DNA of 64,000 nucleotides from Ampelocalamus luodianensis. Its lineage: Eukaryota > Streptophyta > Magnoliopsida > Poales > Poaceae. Location of the stretch: contig JAYEVH010000310.1 in assembly GCA_036346255.1 (NCBI GenBank), positions 186,001 through 250,000 on the forward strand, written 5' to 3'. Below, one piece after another: positions 23,721 to 36,116 of the stretch. Position 1 is the first letter of the stretch. Every line of letters starts with the position of its first letter. Both the position numbers and the translations under genes were made by a program. A model generated the notes under the pieces. That model was not told the origin of the DNA, ran no database searches, and was given only the letters and a program-made list of their open reading frames with translations.

Positions 23721-24349
23721 GCTAGCAGAACTACTCAAAGTTAGACTTTGGTTTTGTTTGAAAACAAACTTCTTCAAAACTGGTTTATCCAATTGGGAAT
23801 TAGGCAAACAGCCATGTGATAGGAGGATATCCTTCACCATTCATGTGTGAACGTTATCTGACTATAAAATTGAGAATTTTATAAACTTTAGTTATAGATT
23901 AACTGATTTGGAATCTAGTACCAGTATTTAAAGAAAATGCTGCTTTATGCAAATAACTTTATAAGCCATCCTTTGTTACATCCATATATGCATGTCATTC
24001 TGTTACTTGACGGGTGTAACTTGCGAGCATGGAAGTTGTGCTCATTCTTGCTTATGCAAACAAATTTCAGAGGAGAAGAACTTTGCTACCAATGTGGATC
24101 TCGACGACTAGGCCGCTTCCCACCGATTGCGTGTGTGCATTAATCGACCCTACTACTTCTTCGCCTTCCACGTGTTTATTTTATTGTGGGCCTGTAAGCC
24201 TTCTTTGTAATCAACTCTGTTGTTATTTATTAATAAAGTTGTGATATGAATTTGTTATCATTTTGTTTACTGTGTGGACTAGCTACTGATCATGGGACTA
24301 GTTCAGAAATGCACAGAGGATCTGGGTGTATTAATACCCAGGTCTGACA

Positions 24350-27155
24350 GTTAGCATACTTCCTTTGGTATGCAGGCACGGCTAATTCTAACAAGACACT
24401 TTCCAATGGACGATGCTAATTAAGAGCCGCAACCCACGGGAGAAGGACACAGAGATGCCTAACCGGTCCGCTAATGCCCTCCAACACACACACACACACA
24501 CACGCTTTAACACACCCACCGACTGCTCATAATTAACACCTCCCAAAGTACTTAGTCAAGAGAGGTTCCATATCCCCCTCGTATGGTTAGCACGCAACAA
24601 TTACTTGGATCAATGGCACAAGTAACTCTGTCCTTAGGGACTTAGGCACCAATCCATTCACACCCAATACATCACACCAACATACCATTGTGCCCAAGTC
24701 AAGATATAGTTTTTTTTCAGTTTTTGATTTGCAAATCAATAAAACACAAGGATTGGACATAATAGAATAATATAAGTATTTGTGTGATCAAGATCATCGA
24801 CTAAGTCGATGATCGCCCAATACTACCGATAACTAGGCATGGCTAAGCAATATTTATTCGAAATCTACTAAGTGACAAGAGCTCATCCAACGAACTCTAA
24901 TCACAGAAATAACCTAGGCTCGTAGTAGAGGATAATTATTTACCTATAGATTATGCAACTAGAGGATTAACTAATTAATTTAACAACAAAATAGCAATGC
25001 ATACATAGAAGTTAAACAAAATATTAGACTTTTAAAAGTAATGGGATCAAATGGGAAATGATCAAACTGCTTGCCTGGTTGCTGTTGCTCAATATGTTGC
25101 CGCGGATCGCTCTCAAGGACAACACAATCGTCGGAACCTAACGAAAGAGCGAAAAAGAACCGATAAGAACAAAGAAGACGCAAAAGACTCAAAAGCCAAC
25201 TTTCTCCAATTGCTCTGAAAATTTTACAGCAGCAAGGGCATGATTCATAATGAATTTAGAAATAAGAACCAACTGATTTGTACTTTTAATGCAAAAGATA
25301 TGATTAATACAAGTTAATTCGGCTGACAAAGCAATTAAATGAGGTTACTGTTCATAAATAATTTTCTATCGGTTTTCTGGTCCTGAAATTTTTATGATAG
25401 GTAGCTACTAACATTCTAAGGCTAACATAATTGGTCTCACCTCATTTAGAGTTAGAATGATTTACTTATGATTTTTCAAGATATGAAAATGAACAAAACT
25501 AAATTGCATAGGAAATCTTGTTAAAAACAGTAACATACCTAAAACCAATTTTATCATTTAGATCCTTATTAAAGGAAGCCAACAAAGTTAGATTCACTCA
25601 CAAATGATTTTCAGAGAATTAGTTATGCAATTTACAAGTTAATTGCAAGTTTTAGAATAACAATTAAAACCTATTTCTAAACCAATTTTGAAATCTATTT
25701 TCTGGAGCCGAACCAGACTTCTATCCATTTTTAGATTAAATTTAAGTTCAAACTAAAGCTAACAAAATTTGAATCAACCCTAATGGACTTGAAATGAATT
25801 AGTTATGCCTTTTTGAAGTTTAATACCTTTTTAGTCCGCGAATAAACCCTCAGAAAATATCAAACTCGAAATGACGTGGTCGATTAAGGACCACGATCCA
25901 AAGAATGAAGGGCTAAGAGCAGAGCACGGTTCGGAAGACCCGTAAGCTCCCGCGACTCCAGCCGCTGATCAAGCATCGGACGGCTAAAATGGGTTGGGCT
26001 ATTCGTGATTTTAACAAAGGATCGCCGACAAAGTGGCCCATCGACAATGACGAGTCACACGTGGGGTTTCCACGCGCAGACGGTAACGGGACCCACCCGC
26101 CAATGCAGAGACCACGGGGCGCGCATCGCGCACGGAAATAACCAAAGCCGCGGGCCCGCCTGTCAGAGACAGAGAAGCACCAGCTTAAGGACACATTTAA
26201 TACTAATCGGTGATTAATCATCAATTAACTATGATTAGCATTAAAAGATCGAATCTTTGTCCTAATCCGGCAATGCACAGTGCCAACCCCATCCGACAAA
26301 ACAACCGATGCAGTCACGAGCTCGCCACCGGCTACTCCGGTCGTGGCGGCGCGAGCCAATGGCCAAAATGGGACCGCAATACCAATGCGCACATATTGGT
26401 ACCATTCGCACCGGCGATAGTGCCCCAGAACGGCGGCGAGCCGGCGCGAGGCGGCGGCGCCATGCACGGTCGAAACATGTTAATGATTAACAGCTCCGCA
26501 GCAGTTTACTTGAGCGGGTGCGAAGATGCTAGGGGCTATCCAGAAGATTACCTTGGCACGGAGAGGAACTAAGGGAGGCCGGAGGAGCACAGGCGGCGGT
26601 GGAGCTTGCCAGCGCCGAGGATGAAAGCGAGGACAAGTCGGCCTGGGCAACAACAGCACGACTGGGTCATCACACTGGGTTCCAACTAGCCCAGAGATAC
26701 TCCCAGAGTAAGGAATTGAGGAGAGGTGCTGCTTACCGGAGATGGGGAAGAAGGGGGTGAAGTTCGGCCGAAATGGGGGAACTTCAATATCACCCGACTC
26801 CTGAAGAGACAACCAAAATTGAATGAGGGTTAAGGTTCCAGAGGGTTAAAGGAACCAGTCGGAGCAAGAAATGGAGCAAGGGAGCCGCTAGAACTAGGAT
26901 GCCCACGAAGCTCGATTGCGGCCAACAATGGCGAATTCGGTGTCTTTGTGAATTGAGCCCGAACAAGCAACCCGGGTGCTCGAAAAGCCTCAAGAGAGTT
27001 GAAAGGGAGACAAGGGAGAGCTGAGTGGCCTCTTATGGCCGAGATGGCAACGGGTCTTTAGGAAGGCAAGCTCGCGGTGATTGGACAGCCGAGCGACGGG
27101 AGCAGGTGGAGACAGAGAGGGAAGACTTTCGGGAGCGACTACACGACGAGCACTT
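24350..27155 (-). repeat. Solo LTR R2, middle segment
   Basis: Minus-strand LTR sequence resuming after LTR D. From 24486 it closely parallels 3539-4500 of the R1 LTR (CA run, then TACTTAGTCAAGAGAGG, AAAGAGCGAAAAAGAACCGAT and others). The first 137 bp (24350-24486) have no match in R1; one word resembles the complement of 46070-46085, so they are probably rearranged LTR sequence. A GC-rich promoter-side region follows (25900-27100). The segment is interrupted at 27155 by solo LTR S. Confidence 0.65.
24486..24503. repeat. (CA)n microsatellite
   Basis: The counterpart of the CA run at 3539-3558, in the same sequence context of the sister LTR. Confidence 0.85.
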
Positions 27156-29710
27156 TGTAATATCCCGTTTAGGTGCAGAGAATATAAGGAGACTGAGAGA
27201 TTCCTTATTTGCCTTGCACAGAAACATAACAGAATCTGTAATCATCTTGCAACGTAATTTTTGCGACTGGAACGACTTCGAATGGAAAACCTTGTAACTA
27301 CAAAGTTGTAGATCATTTTCCATAGTACAATTTAGAGTCCTCATTTACCTAATTTGGAGTTCTAAGTTTTGAGATATGGGGCCCGCAAGGCAGGCCGTAC
27401 AGAGAACCAAGGTCCGCAACTGAGTCAACTTCCAAGGCAAATTTCATAATGAAGACGGCATTTTAAGAAAAACTCCACAAATAGAAAGTTGAAGTGCTAT
27501 GAGTTATCTAAATTTGAAGACAAAAATCACACCATTCCGAGTTCTGGAGAGAAAGTTACGACCTCTTAAGTGTTCGCTGCACAAAAATAAAGTAGGGAGA
27601 ACCTGAGCCTCGAGCCTTTAGCCCAGGAAGCCCATGTGGAGGCCGGCCATGTGGGAAAGGGGGAGGACGGCTGAAACCCTAGAGCCCTCCCTTGCCCTCC
27701 TTCCCTAGAGCCGCCACTCTCCAGCTCCATTGATGCCTTGGTCAAGCACCTCCCCTTGCGCTCCATTGCTGTCCTCCCTTTGTGGTGCTTCCTCCATTGC
27801 TACCGCCAAAAGAAGGTGGAGGAGAGGGAGACGAAAGGGAGAGGAGATCCTTGTGGGGTTTTCAGCGAGTTCATTAGTGTCTTCAAGGGTAACAATTCGC
27901 CTCTCGCTGTTTTGAATCAAGTTAGATTCGTTATTGCCATCAATTAGATAATCATTGAACTGCTGCGCTTAATTCCAGAATTCTGTCCATTACTTGCGTG
28001 TCTGTTTTCGTGTAGATAGATTCCGAATCAAAGGATCCCATCTGCTTGAGATATGTAGGTTTTATTCTTAGCTTTGGTACATACAAAGAACACTGAATTC
28101 GACATACGGATCAAAAGTTATGTTAGTTTCCGTCTCTGCTGTCCAGAATTCGACAAGAATGAACTGTCAAGTTTCCTTTAGAATATGAGTGTATTAATTG
28201 AAAATTCAGGGCTTTCACCCAACTAGGTTATTGTAGGACTTGGTCTTAGCTTTTGATATTGATAAAGAACGCTAAGATTGGTTTGGCCAATTAGAAGTTA
28301 TGGCCTTTTTTGTACTGCTGCCCAGAAGTGTCTTGCAGTTCTGACAGAGGGTGTTCATCGGCCTTTTGGGACTTGGCACATTATGAATTTGGGATTTCCA
28401 TCAACTGGGTTGTTGTAGATAATTTTGTTACCTTTCAAACAAGCCTGATTTTACATTTTTACGAATTTCAGAGCAAAAGTTATGTCAATTTTAGTATTGC
28501 TACCCATTATGGTTTTATGATAGAATGTAGTTCAATTGGAGTAAAATTGTGTAGTTAAACGTTGGGGTGTTGGGGTATGTGTTGCAAGTAGTGTCTTGAC
28601 TTCGTGGTTCTTATTGAGTAAACTAATGGTGTAGGAGGTGAGGCTCCGAGATTAGCGGCATCGTCGTTACCTCCTAACGCATCGCAACGCTAAAGGCAAG
28701 TACACCGACGTTTGTATGAATTGTGTATGTTGGGTGCTTGATGTTCGTATTGTGTTTTCATTTGATACGTGAGAAGTTTCGATGATTATGTTCCTTTCGT
28801 ATGTGAAATTCATATGTTCGGTGATGATTCTAGTCATTGTTCATAAGTACTTTGATAATCTTATCAAATGTGAATTATGAATTGAATGTTTGTGTTGTGA
28901 TTCCCTATGTTACATGAGAAGGTTCAAAGTTTATATTCTTTTATTTGTGATATTCTCATACCTAGAGATGATGATATTCTTTATTCAATAATTCATTTCA
29001 TGCATCCATGTTCATGTTCCGTCCATGGGAGTGGAGTCTAAAGTCCCATCAATTCCAGTATGGGCAAGTGAAGTCCCACCATTCCAATGCGGGCAGTTTT
29101 GGACACCCGTATGAAATGTTCTTCATACGATATTTTGGATCCCCGTATTTCGATAAATACGGGCTTAAGTGAACACCGACGGGTGTGTCACTAGCTATAC
29201 CGGTATAAGCACGAGTGCAGTCCAACCAGTTCATGGCATCCATGCATTACAGTTCATTCTTTCAGATATTTCTATTGTGCCATGTTTCTTCATGAAGTAT
29301 GTTCTTATATTCGTTGTACTTTCTGAGTCCCGGACTCACTCTTGTTTGTTGTTGTGTTTTAGGTGGCCATTGATGATGACTCTATCGGGAGGGAGTAGAC
29401 ATGCACTAATCACACAACACCATATTCCAGTTTCAATAATAGAACTTGGTTGAATTCCTTTATTTGTTTAGAGATAAACTGTAATAATTGAGGTGGAATG
29501 TGGATGATGACTTCCGTTTGGTTATGAATGTTTATTTTCCCGTTGTGGTTCTTGACTTGCATAGGTTCAGTTTGTATTTGTGCATTTGTTGCCTTTGAGC
29601 GGTCCTCTTTCCTTTCGTTAACTTGGATTATTGCTTCAATTCTTATGATTATGGATGTATGTTAGATTCTTTAGGTAACATTTTGGCTTCTGGATAGCCA
29701 GGGTGTTACA
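27156..29710 (+). mobile_element. Solo LTR S with perfect CACTT target duplication
   Basis: Starts TGTAATATCCCG and ends GGGTGTTACA; 2,555 bp. It is flanked on both sides by CACTT (27151-27155 and 29711-29715). No primer site, polypurine tract or coding domain lies inside, so this is a single LTR left by LTR-LTR recombination. It carries a recurring CCCACCATTCCA/GGGCAG region and an ACACCGACGGGTGT palindrome-like word (29040-29200). The LTR at 58106-60196 belongs to the same family. The clade cannot be named from the LTR alone. Confidence 0.9.
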
Positions 29711-30582
29711 CACTTAATGCGTGGCAGCAAGGAGTCGTTGGTGACGCACGAGGGTGACCGAGGCACAACGCTCTCCCATGACCTGCTCTGTCGCGCGCAC
29801 GAGCGGGAGGTAGGAGATGACCAGCGACGCAAGCGGGCCACCACCGAGAGATAGGCGAGGTGGCTCGCTCAACAGGGCCAACGGGTTGAGTCGAACGCCT
29901 TCCGTACCGACCGTCCGATCACTCTTGAACGGCTGTGATGCGCGCGCGACTCCGAAAACGCCCGGCGCGAAGGGGTATGCTAAGCGCCGCTGGATCAAGA
30001 TCCTACGATGGACAGTGATTCTCCGCGGGAGGGAGGCTGAGCTGGTCGGGTCGCACCGAGAACGGGAACAGGCTCGAGCCCAAGCAACAGTGCTTGACCC
30101 AAGGGTTGATTGGGGTTCAAAACTGAGCTGAAAATTTTGGGAATTCAATTGAGGTATCAAATCAACTCCAAAATTTATGAAATTTTAACTGGAGCTATCT
30201 GACTTTAGGATTAACCTTCCATAAAATGTCCAGAGATTTTTGTGCACTGGAATTTTCTCAAGAAATTCCAGAAGGTTATTTCAAAGGTTTGACCAAGGTT
30301 TGACTTGCCTCGAAAATACTCAAATAATTTCCAAAATTTATGAAATAAAACAGAGGTGTCACAGGGCAACCTTAGAACCAAGGAAAATTATTTCCAAGGG
30401 TTTGACACAAGATTTCACCCAGAAGGTTTTGACTTGAGATAAATGAGGATTTTGATTTTGAATTTCCCAAAATTCCTTTACAAGAATTTCAGAAAAGTTC
30501 AAGAGTAAAAGGATGAAAGAAAAGTTTTAATTTACCCTCATTTTATTACATTTGAAACACAAGCCAAAATGGGGATGTTACA
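29711..30582 (-). repeat. Solo LTR R2, last segment (5' end of the LTR)
   Basis: Sequence continuous with 27155 once solo LTR S is removed. It passes from a GC-rich promoter-side zone to an AT-rich LTR head and ends GGGATGTTACA, which on the minus strand is the TGTAACATCCC start shared with LTRs A and B. R2 sums to about 4.3 kb from its three segments. Confidence 0.75.
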
Positions 30583-31547
30583 GTGAGAGAACCAGGGAGG
30601 ACCGGTCAAAGAGCTCAACGGCTAAAATCAGCACAGAGCTCCCACTAGGGAGGTCGTGAGTTGTTGGATTGAAATCTAAGGGCTCAGATTTAGAACTATG
30701 TGTTAGAGGTCCTAACACTTAGGGGAGGTCCGAGCCACAGATCTCAAGATGGACGGCCCACGATAACCCAAGTGCTAGGGGTGGTCGTGGAGGGCTGAGG
30801 AGGTCGCCCCAGGGTGGTCTTTGCAAAAGGTGCAAAGGAGGTCCTAGGGGAGGTCCTCGAGGGTTGTCTTTGCAAATAGAACAGCAGGAGGTCGCGCGGG
30901 TGGGAGGTCTTTTACAAAGACCAGAGGAGGTCTTTGCAGCTGGATTGAGATCCAAGGGCTACTGGTCGGGCGAGGTTGCACTGCTCTGGCCGGTGTCGTT
31001 AGTAGCTAGTTTGACTGAGCCACTTGGCACGAGCAAAGCTCAGTGCACTCCAAGAAACAAGGCAACCCCAGCTTGAGTTTGAAATTAAAAGCTGAGACTT
31101 GGGGATTTATTTGAGGTAGCAAACTAACTCCAAATTTTATGAAATTTTGACAGTAGCTTGCTAACCTTGAGATGAACCTTGTATAAAACTTCCAGAGGTT
31201 TTTATGCTGAGTATTTTTCTCCAGAAATTATACAATGCTTTGAGCTAGGGTTTGACTGACCCTTAAAAATATTCGAACAATTTCTAAAAATTGTGAAATT
31301 TTTCAGAGGGTTCACATATCAACCCTAGGACTTAGGAAAAATATTTCCCAGGAGATGATCAAAACATTCGACAAGATTGTTTTTGAAGGATCAAGATTTG
31401 GATCAAAAGACTTGTGACTTTGTATTTCCCTACTCTTGTACAATAATTGTTTAGTACACACAGGAAATACATGATGTAAGAAAAAGTTTTTAATTTCCAC
31501 TCATTTTCTTACAGTTGAAACACAAGTACAGAATTTGGGATGTTACA
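30583..31547 (-). repeat. 5' LTR of element R1, second segment
   Basis: Begins with GTGAG, the copy of the TTGAG duplicated at 6653. It then has the GGAGGTC-rich zone (30600-30960) and an AT-rich head ending GGGATGTTACA at 31547. Together with 3367-6657 it rebuilds an LTR of about 4.25 kb whose block order matches LTR B. The next base starts LINE sequence, so R1 inserted into that LINE. Confidence 0.75.
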
Positions 31548-33237
31548 TAAGCCCTCTCGGCCGCCTAGGGATGGAGCCGTGTGTCTCCATCTACGCGAAC
31601 GATGATGTGCTCTTCTTCAGCCCTTCATCCCAAGGTTGTGAGGTGGCGAGGGAGTTGTTGTTCATCTTCAGCAGGGCATTTGGTCTCACCTCCAACCTGA
31701 CCAAGAGCTCCATCACGACCATTCGCTACGATGATGAGACCGAGGCAGCGGTCACGGCTGCATTGTAGTGTCGACGGCTTCGCTTCCCGATCACGTACCT
31801 TGGACTCCCGCTAATTCGCTCTCTCAGGAAGAGCGACATTTAGCCGCTCATCAACAAATTCTCAAAAAAGTTAGCCGGGTGGACACCAAAGCTCCTAACT
31901 CTGGGTGGACACGTCGTACTCACCAGATCTGTCTTGATGGCGTTGCCGATTCACTTGATGACGATCTGACTCCATCAGTGGCAGTTATTGCTTGCTTCCT
32001 CAGTGGGCAATCAAGTTAATAAACCGTAAGTGTCATGCTTTCGTTTGGAAGGGGTCTAACTCCATTAGTGGTAGTCATTGCTTGCTTGCCTAGTCGAATG
32101 TCTGCAGACCGCTCTGATGTGGGGAACTGGGTATCCACGATTTGGCGTCGTTCAATGCTGCGCTCCACCTTTGTTGGCACCGGAACAGTTGGGATCCCGA
32201 GCCAAAGCCATGGCACGGTGTGATGACTGGTGAAGATGCGAACATCCTGCCCATGTTCAGGGCAGCCACGACTATTCAGCTGGGTGATGGCTCGCGTGAG
32301 CACTTCTGGCATGATCACTGGATCGAAGGTGGGCGCTCGATTGCCGATGTCGTGCCAGCCCTGTTCTCCTTTATCAGAAAAAAGAACAAGTCTGTTGCGG
32401 AGGCTTTCGCCAACAATTCCTGGACTAAGGACATGAGGGGGCCTGTTGCTACTGGCGTTGGTGTAGTACTTGAAGCTGTGGGACATTGTCGCCAGCACTC
32501 CGCTCCACACCGGCAGGAACGATGAAATTACCTGGAGGCACTCGGTCGACGGCAAGTACTCAGCTTGTTCTGCCTATCAGCCCTCCTTCACTGCTTCAAC
32601 AACCTTCGCTTGCCACAAGGGCATCTGGAAATCTAAAGCGCCATCGCGATTCAAGTTTTTATGTGGTTGGTCATTCATGAGAAGTGCCTCACCAACAATA
32701 ATCTTCAACGGCGTGGTTGGCCCAATCTCGGGTGTTGTTCTTTTTGCAATCACCCTCGAGAAAGTTGCAAGCACTGCTCGCCGATCGCCCTTCTCAATCG
32801 AGGCCAGGCAAGATTCGTGACATGGAGCGCATCCGCTACCGATCCTCCGCGCGATGTATAGCTCCCAAGATTGGTGACTTACCGCGAGGAAGTTAATCTC
32901 AAAACTGCTCTAACAAGATTTTGACACGGTGACCATCCTCGTTCAATGGTGTATCTGGAAAGAGCGTAATGCCAGAATTTTTGAGGGACGCTGCCGCCCT
33001 ACGACCGATGTACTTTGGAGTATTAAGGAGGAAATTTTCTCGTGGAAGGTCGCGATGTGTTTCAACTTTTTAGTCCCTGCGTGTAACATGTCGGTGCTAC
33101 CTTAGCACGGCCGCTTGAGGCTGCAAGGTAATTTTTCGTTCCAGAGATATTTTTTCTCTCTTCTTGTTTCTCTGAACTTGTTCTCCCATTCTTAATATAT
33201 TTGGCCAGGGAATCTTCCAACTGGCCCGTCGAAAAAA
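31548..33237 (+). pseudogene. LINE (non-LTR retrotransposon) 3' fragment
   Basis: The C-terminal part of a plant L1-type ORF2. The reverse transcriptase end is readable (SIYANDDVLFFSPSS near 31590, then TYLGLPL and KLAGWTPKLLTLGGHVVL near 31795-31905). A zinc-binding zf-RVT region follows (FLCGW... and CSFCNHPRESCKHC near 32730-32780), then CIWKERNARIFEG near 32955-32990. The YADD-type box reads YANDD, so the first catalytic aspartate appears lost. An in-frame stop at 31766 and several frame changes show it is dead. The 3' end is near TTAATATATTTGG and CGTCGAAAAAA (about 33195-33237). The left side is cut by element R1. Confidence 0.82.
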
Positions 33238-33329
33238 TGCTTTTGCATGGAACTTCGGAAGTTCTCTTTTAACTTCTAAATGAAGTACATCTAATTTGAT
33301 TAAGTTTATGGACATCTCTTTCTATACAG
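33238..33329 (+). other. Host intron sequence before exon A
   Basis: T-rich sequence running into TCTATACAG, a good 3' splice site. The LINE lies directly upstream, so it probably sits in the same intron. Confidence 0.6.
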
Positions 33330-33406
33330 GGGTCACAAGCCTGGTTAAAGGTGATATACTTGTAATTGCCGGCGCCACCCTTTATGCCATCAGCAATGTC
33401 AGTGAG
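33330..33406 (+). CDS. SLC35F/DUF914-like transporter, exon A (internal exon)
   Basis: A 77-bp exon between a TACAG acceptor and a GAG|GTAAGG donor. It encodes GVTSLVKGDILVIAGATLY and then AISNVSE, matching plant SLC35F1/F2-type (DUF914) membrane proteins of the drug/metabolite transporter superfamily, at the start of a membrane helix in the second half. It ends in phase 0, which joins exon B in frame. All codons are open, and its CTG site is intact, unlike many in the transposons nearby. Substrate is unknown; family members are multi-pass endomembrane carriers. Upstream exons are not visible and would lie left of the LINE/R1 nest. It could belong to a pseudogene, but splice sites and reading frame look functional. 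Confidence 0.82.
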
Positions 33407-33527
33407 GTAAGGTATACAGCTCAATTCATAGTGAACATGATTTTTGTATACATTTTTTCAATACCTATAAAAGGCTTTCTTTATTAATATTTTGTACCAA
33501 AAGCTATACTTAATTTCTCTATTTGCC
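33407..33527 (+). other. Host intron, left part, before solo LTR A
   Basis: AT-rich intron sequence starting at the GTAAGG donor. It ends in TTGCC, the left copy of LTR A's target duplication, and continues at 42189. Confidence 0.75.
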
Positions 33528-36107
33528 TGTAACATCCCAAGCCTTGGCTTGTGTTTCAAATGTAAGAAAATGTGTAGAAATTAAAACTTTTCTTACATCT
33601 TGCTATTGTATGGAATTTCTGAAAATTCATGTAAAGGAATTATGGAAATTCAAAAGCACAAGTCATTTTTAACCAAGTCTTGACCCTCCATTTTCTAAAT
33701 CCTTGTCAAACCTTGTGATCATTCCTTAGAATTTGTGACCTCTTTTAAAAATTTCACAATTTTTAGAAATTGTTTGAACATTTTAAGAGGTCAGTCAAAT
33801 CAGTTTGAGCCGTTGGATTTTGATCCAACGCCTCAGACCTCCTGTGCCGTTTTGGACCTCCGGAGGTCTCGTGAAATCCCACCCGTTCTTCTCTGATCCT
33901 ACGATCACGACCTTCCCGACCTTCTCCTCTGCTCTTCTTCTTCCTCCTCACGCCGCATCTGCGTGCGCGCCATGGCAGGAAGGTGAGGTGCAGCTCGTCA
34001 CTCGTGGGGCCCTCAACGGCTCGAGCCCTCGTTTTCAACCTTGTCGGTGTTTAGCTCTGACCTTCACCTACTCCCCGCCTCCTTTTCGCTCTTGGCAGAA
34101 GCTTTCGGTCTCGTCACCATTAAACCTCGTCCTCGCGCAACCATTGACCCTCGAGCTATTTTAGGACCTCCGAGCCCCTCCATTGGTTCCCCTTTAGTTC
34201 CTCTCTGTGTGCTTATGCGCAAATCACCGAGAGCCTCTTTTCCACCTTTTTTGATGGCACGAGCTCCTCGTCACCGACGGTGCTCCAGTGGTCCCCTAGC
34301 TGTTCTTTTTGCATCGCCTAGACCACCTCATCATCTTGAGCTAGTCCCCTAACTTGACTTTGGGTTGCCTTCGCAGGAACAGCCTAGATTTGAGTTTTGG
34401 ACCTTGGCGGCCGAAATCCTTCCTTTCTTCCTCGACTCCGGTAAGTGCCTTCTCTGGTCAATTCCTTGCTCGTGGACCCCCTCTAGACCATGGTGAAGCT
34501 ATCCTTACCATCCTTTTGCCTTCTCTTTGTGCACCTCTGGTCCACGTGGTCATCCTAAGTTCTGGCACCGGTCTCCGCTGCCAGAGCTCCTCCGACTTCC
34601 TTCGGACCTCCTCTGGGCCCAAGTACCTTCGCGATAGCCCCTTAGTGCTCGAGCACCTGCTAGATCAAACCGCCGTGGAGCTTTTTGCCGTTTTCGGTTT
34701 TAGCTGTATTTTCTCCTCCGCCACTTTCCAGCTCGCCGACGTTTTAGGCCAGCTCTGCCGTTGAAAGTGCTCCCATCAAGTGCGCAATTGTATTGCAAAC
34801 GTTTTCTGCCATTGGTTTGCGCCGTCGTGATCGGAGTCACCGGCGGCGAGCCGGCAGGCAAAGTGCGGGGTTCTCTACTGTTGTTGTAAGTTAGGCAAAT
34901 CACAGGACCTCTTAGGTGTAATCTTAGCCGTTAAAAATCTCTGTGGGTTAGCTCTTAACCGTAGGATTTTCCTTTGTGAAACCTTAGTTGCCAGGACCTC
35001 CCTAGGTTAGATCTTTACCGTTAAGGACCTTTTTGGTTTTAATTGACCGTTAGTGTAACATCCCAATTTTGAGCTTGTGTTTCAAATGTAAGAAAATGAG
35101 TAGAAATTAAAACTTTTCTTACATCCTCGTATTTCCTTTTGTACCAAGCAAGTATTGTACAAGAAGTTATGGAAATACAAAGTCACAAGTCTTTTGATCC
35201 AAATCTTGAGCTTTCAAAAACAATCTTGTCAAACCTCTGGATCATCTCTGGAAATATTTTTCCTAAGTTCTTGGGATGGTATGTGACTCTCCGAAAATTC
35301 CACAATTTTTAGAAATTGTTTGAATATTGTTGGAGGAAAGTCAACCCAATTCAAAATCTAGTCAAACCTTGGACCAGCACCTTGTTAAATTTTTGGAGGA
35401 AAATCCACAGCACCAAAGCCTCTAAAAATTTTATGCTAGGTCCTCGCTTGAGTCACCACTCTGTAAAAATTTCGTAATTTTTGAGTCGGCTTGTCGCCTC
35501 AAACAATTCTCCAAAGAGCAGCTCCTTCTAAAACCGTAAAGACTAAATCGTTGAGTCGACTGGCTCGGACCGAGCCCAACTCAACCAACTTGGTTGGACC
35601 ACGCCGCCACGCCGCACTCGGGCTCAAGCTTTGCGCGCAAGTGAGCCATTGATCTCAATCCAATGCTCACGACCTCCCCGATCCGAGGAGCTCTTGAGCG
35701 CCCTCGCTTTGGGGTGGTCCAAGCCGTGGGATATCCATCGCGTGGCTCACGACCTCCCAGACCTCCTCGCCCGCGCGGACCTCCCCACTCGGCGATTCTC
35801 GGACGTCCGTGACCTCCCAAGCAAACTGGGACGCCCAGACCTCCTTGGCGCAGAGTTTCTTCCTCACGACCTCCCCGAGGTCCGCCCGCCATGAAATTTC
35901 GCACCTGCAGGTGTGTCGAACTGTGGCGATCGGGAGCAAGGGCTGTCACTTTGGTCCTTCCCAACGTCTCTTCTCACATGCATTAAATGTGTCGAGTCCA
36001 CCCTAGAAGTCTTCCCCTACCTACCGCTCTTGTCAAATCTAGCAAGTCATGGCGGGGCATGGACCTTGCTCACAGTGGGTTTGCCCTAGCCTTGTCCAGC
36101 GCCCGGC

Positions 36108-36116
36108 TATGTATAG
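36108..36116 (+). promoter_or_regulatory. TATA-like box of LTR B
   Basis: TATGTATAG within GGCTATGTATAGCC, about 1.05 kb into the LTR. It is positioned like the R1 TATATAT box at 6440-6447. Confidence 0.4.

Larger units (their letters stand above)
21851..24349 (+). repeat. LTR D, 3' segment
   Basis: Continuation of LTR D after the element E insertion. The GC-rich sequence resumes at once, followed by an AT-rich part, a local tandem repeat, GCTTAGCCATGC (23098), a TTAAGGACCG block near 23330, and the palindrome block. It ends GGTCTGACA at 24349; the complement of a similar end (TGTCGGGACCC) opens LTR K at 60197. No primer-binding site follows, so D is most simply a solo LTR. Confidence 0.65.

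Noticed and set aside
24350..24486. Possible small MITE or separate insertion between LTR D and R2
   Set aside because: No terminal inverted repeat or target duplication was found. The total R2 length fits better if this stretch belongs to R2.
29714..30160. 148-aa minus-strand frame
   Set aside because: Promoter-side GC-rich zone of solo LTR R2; no motif.
33763..34764. Open frames of 91-136 aa between exon A and LTR B
   Set aside because: They fall in the 5' half of solo LTR A. The host intron borders and LTR ends explain the sequence.
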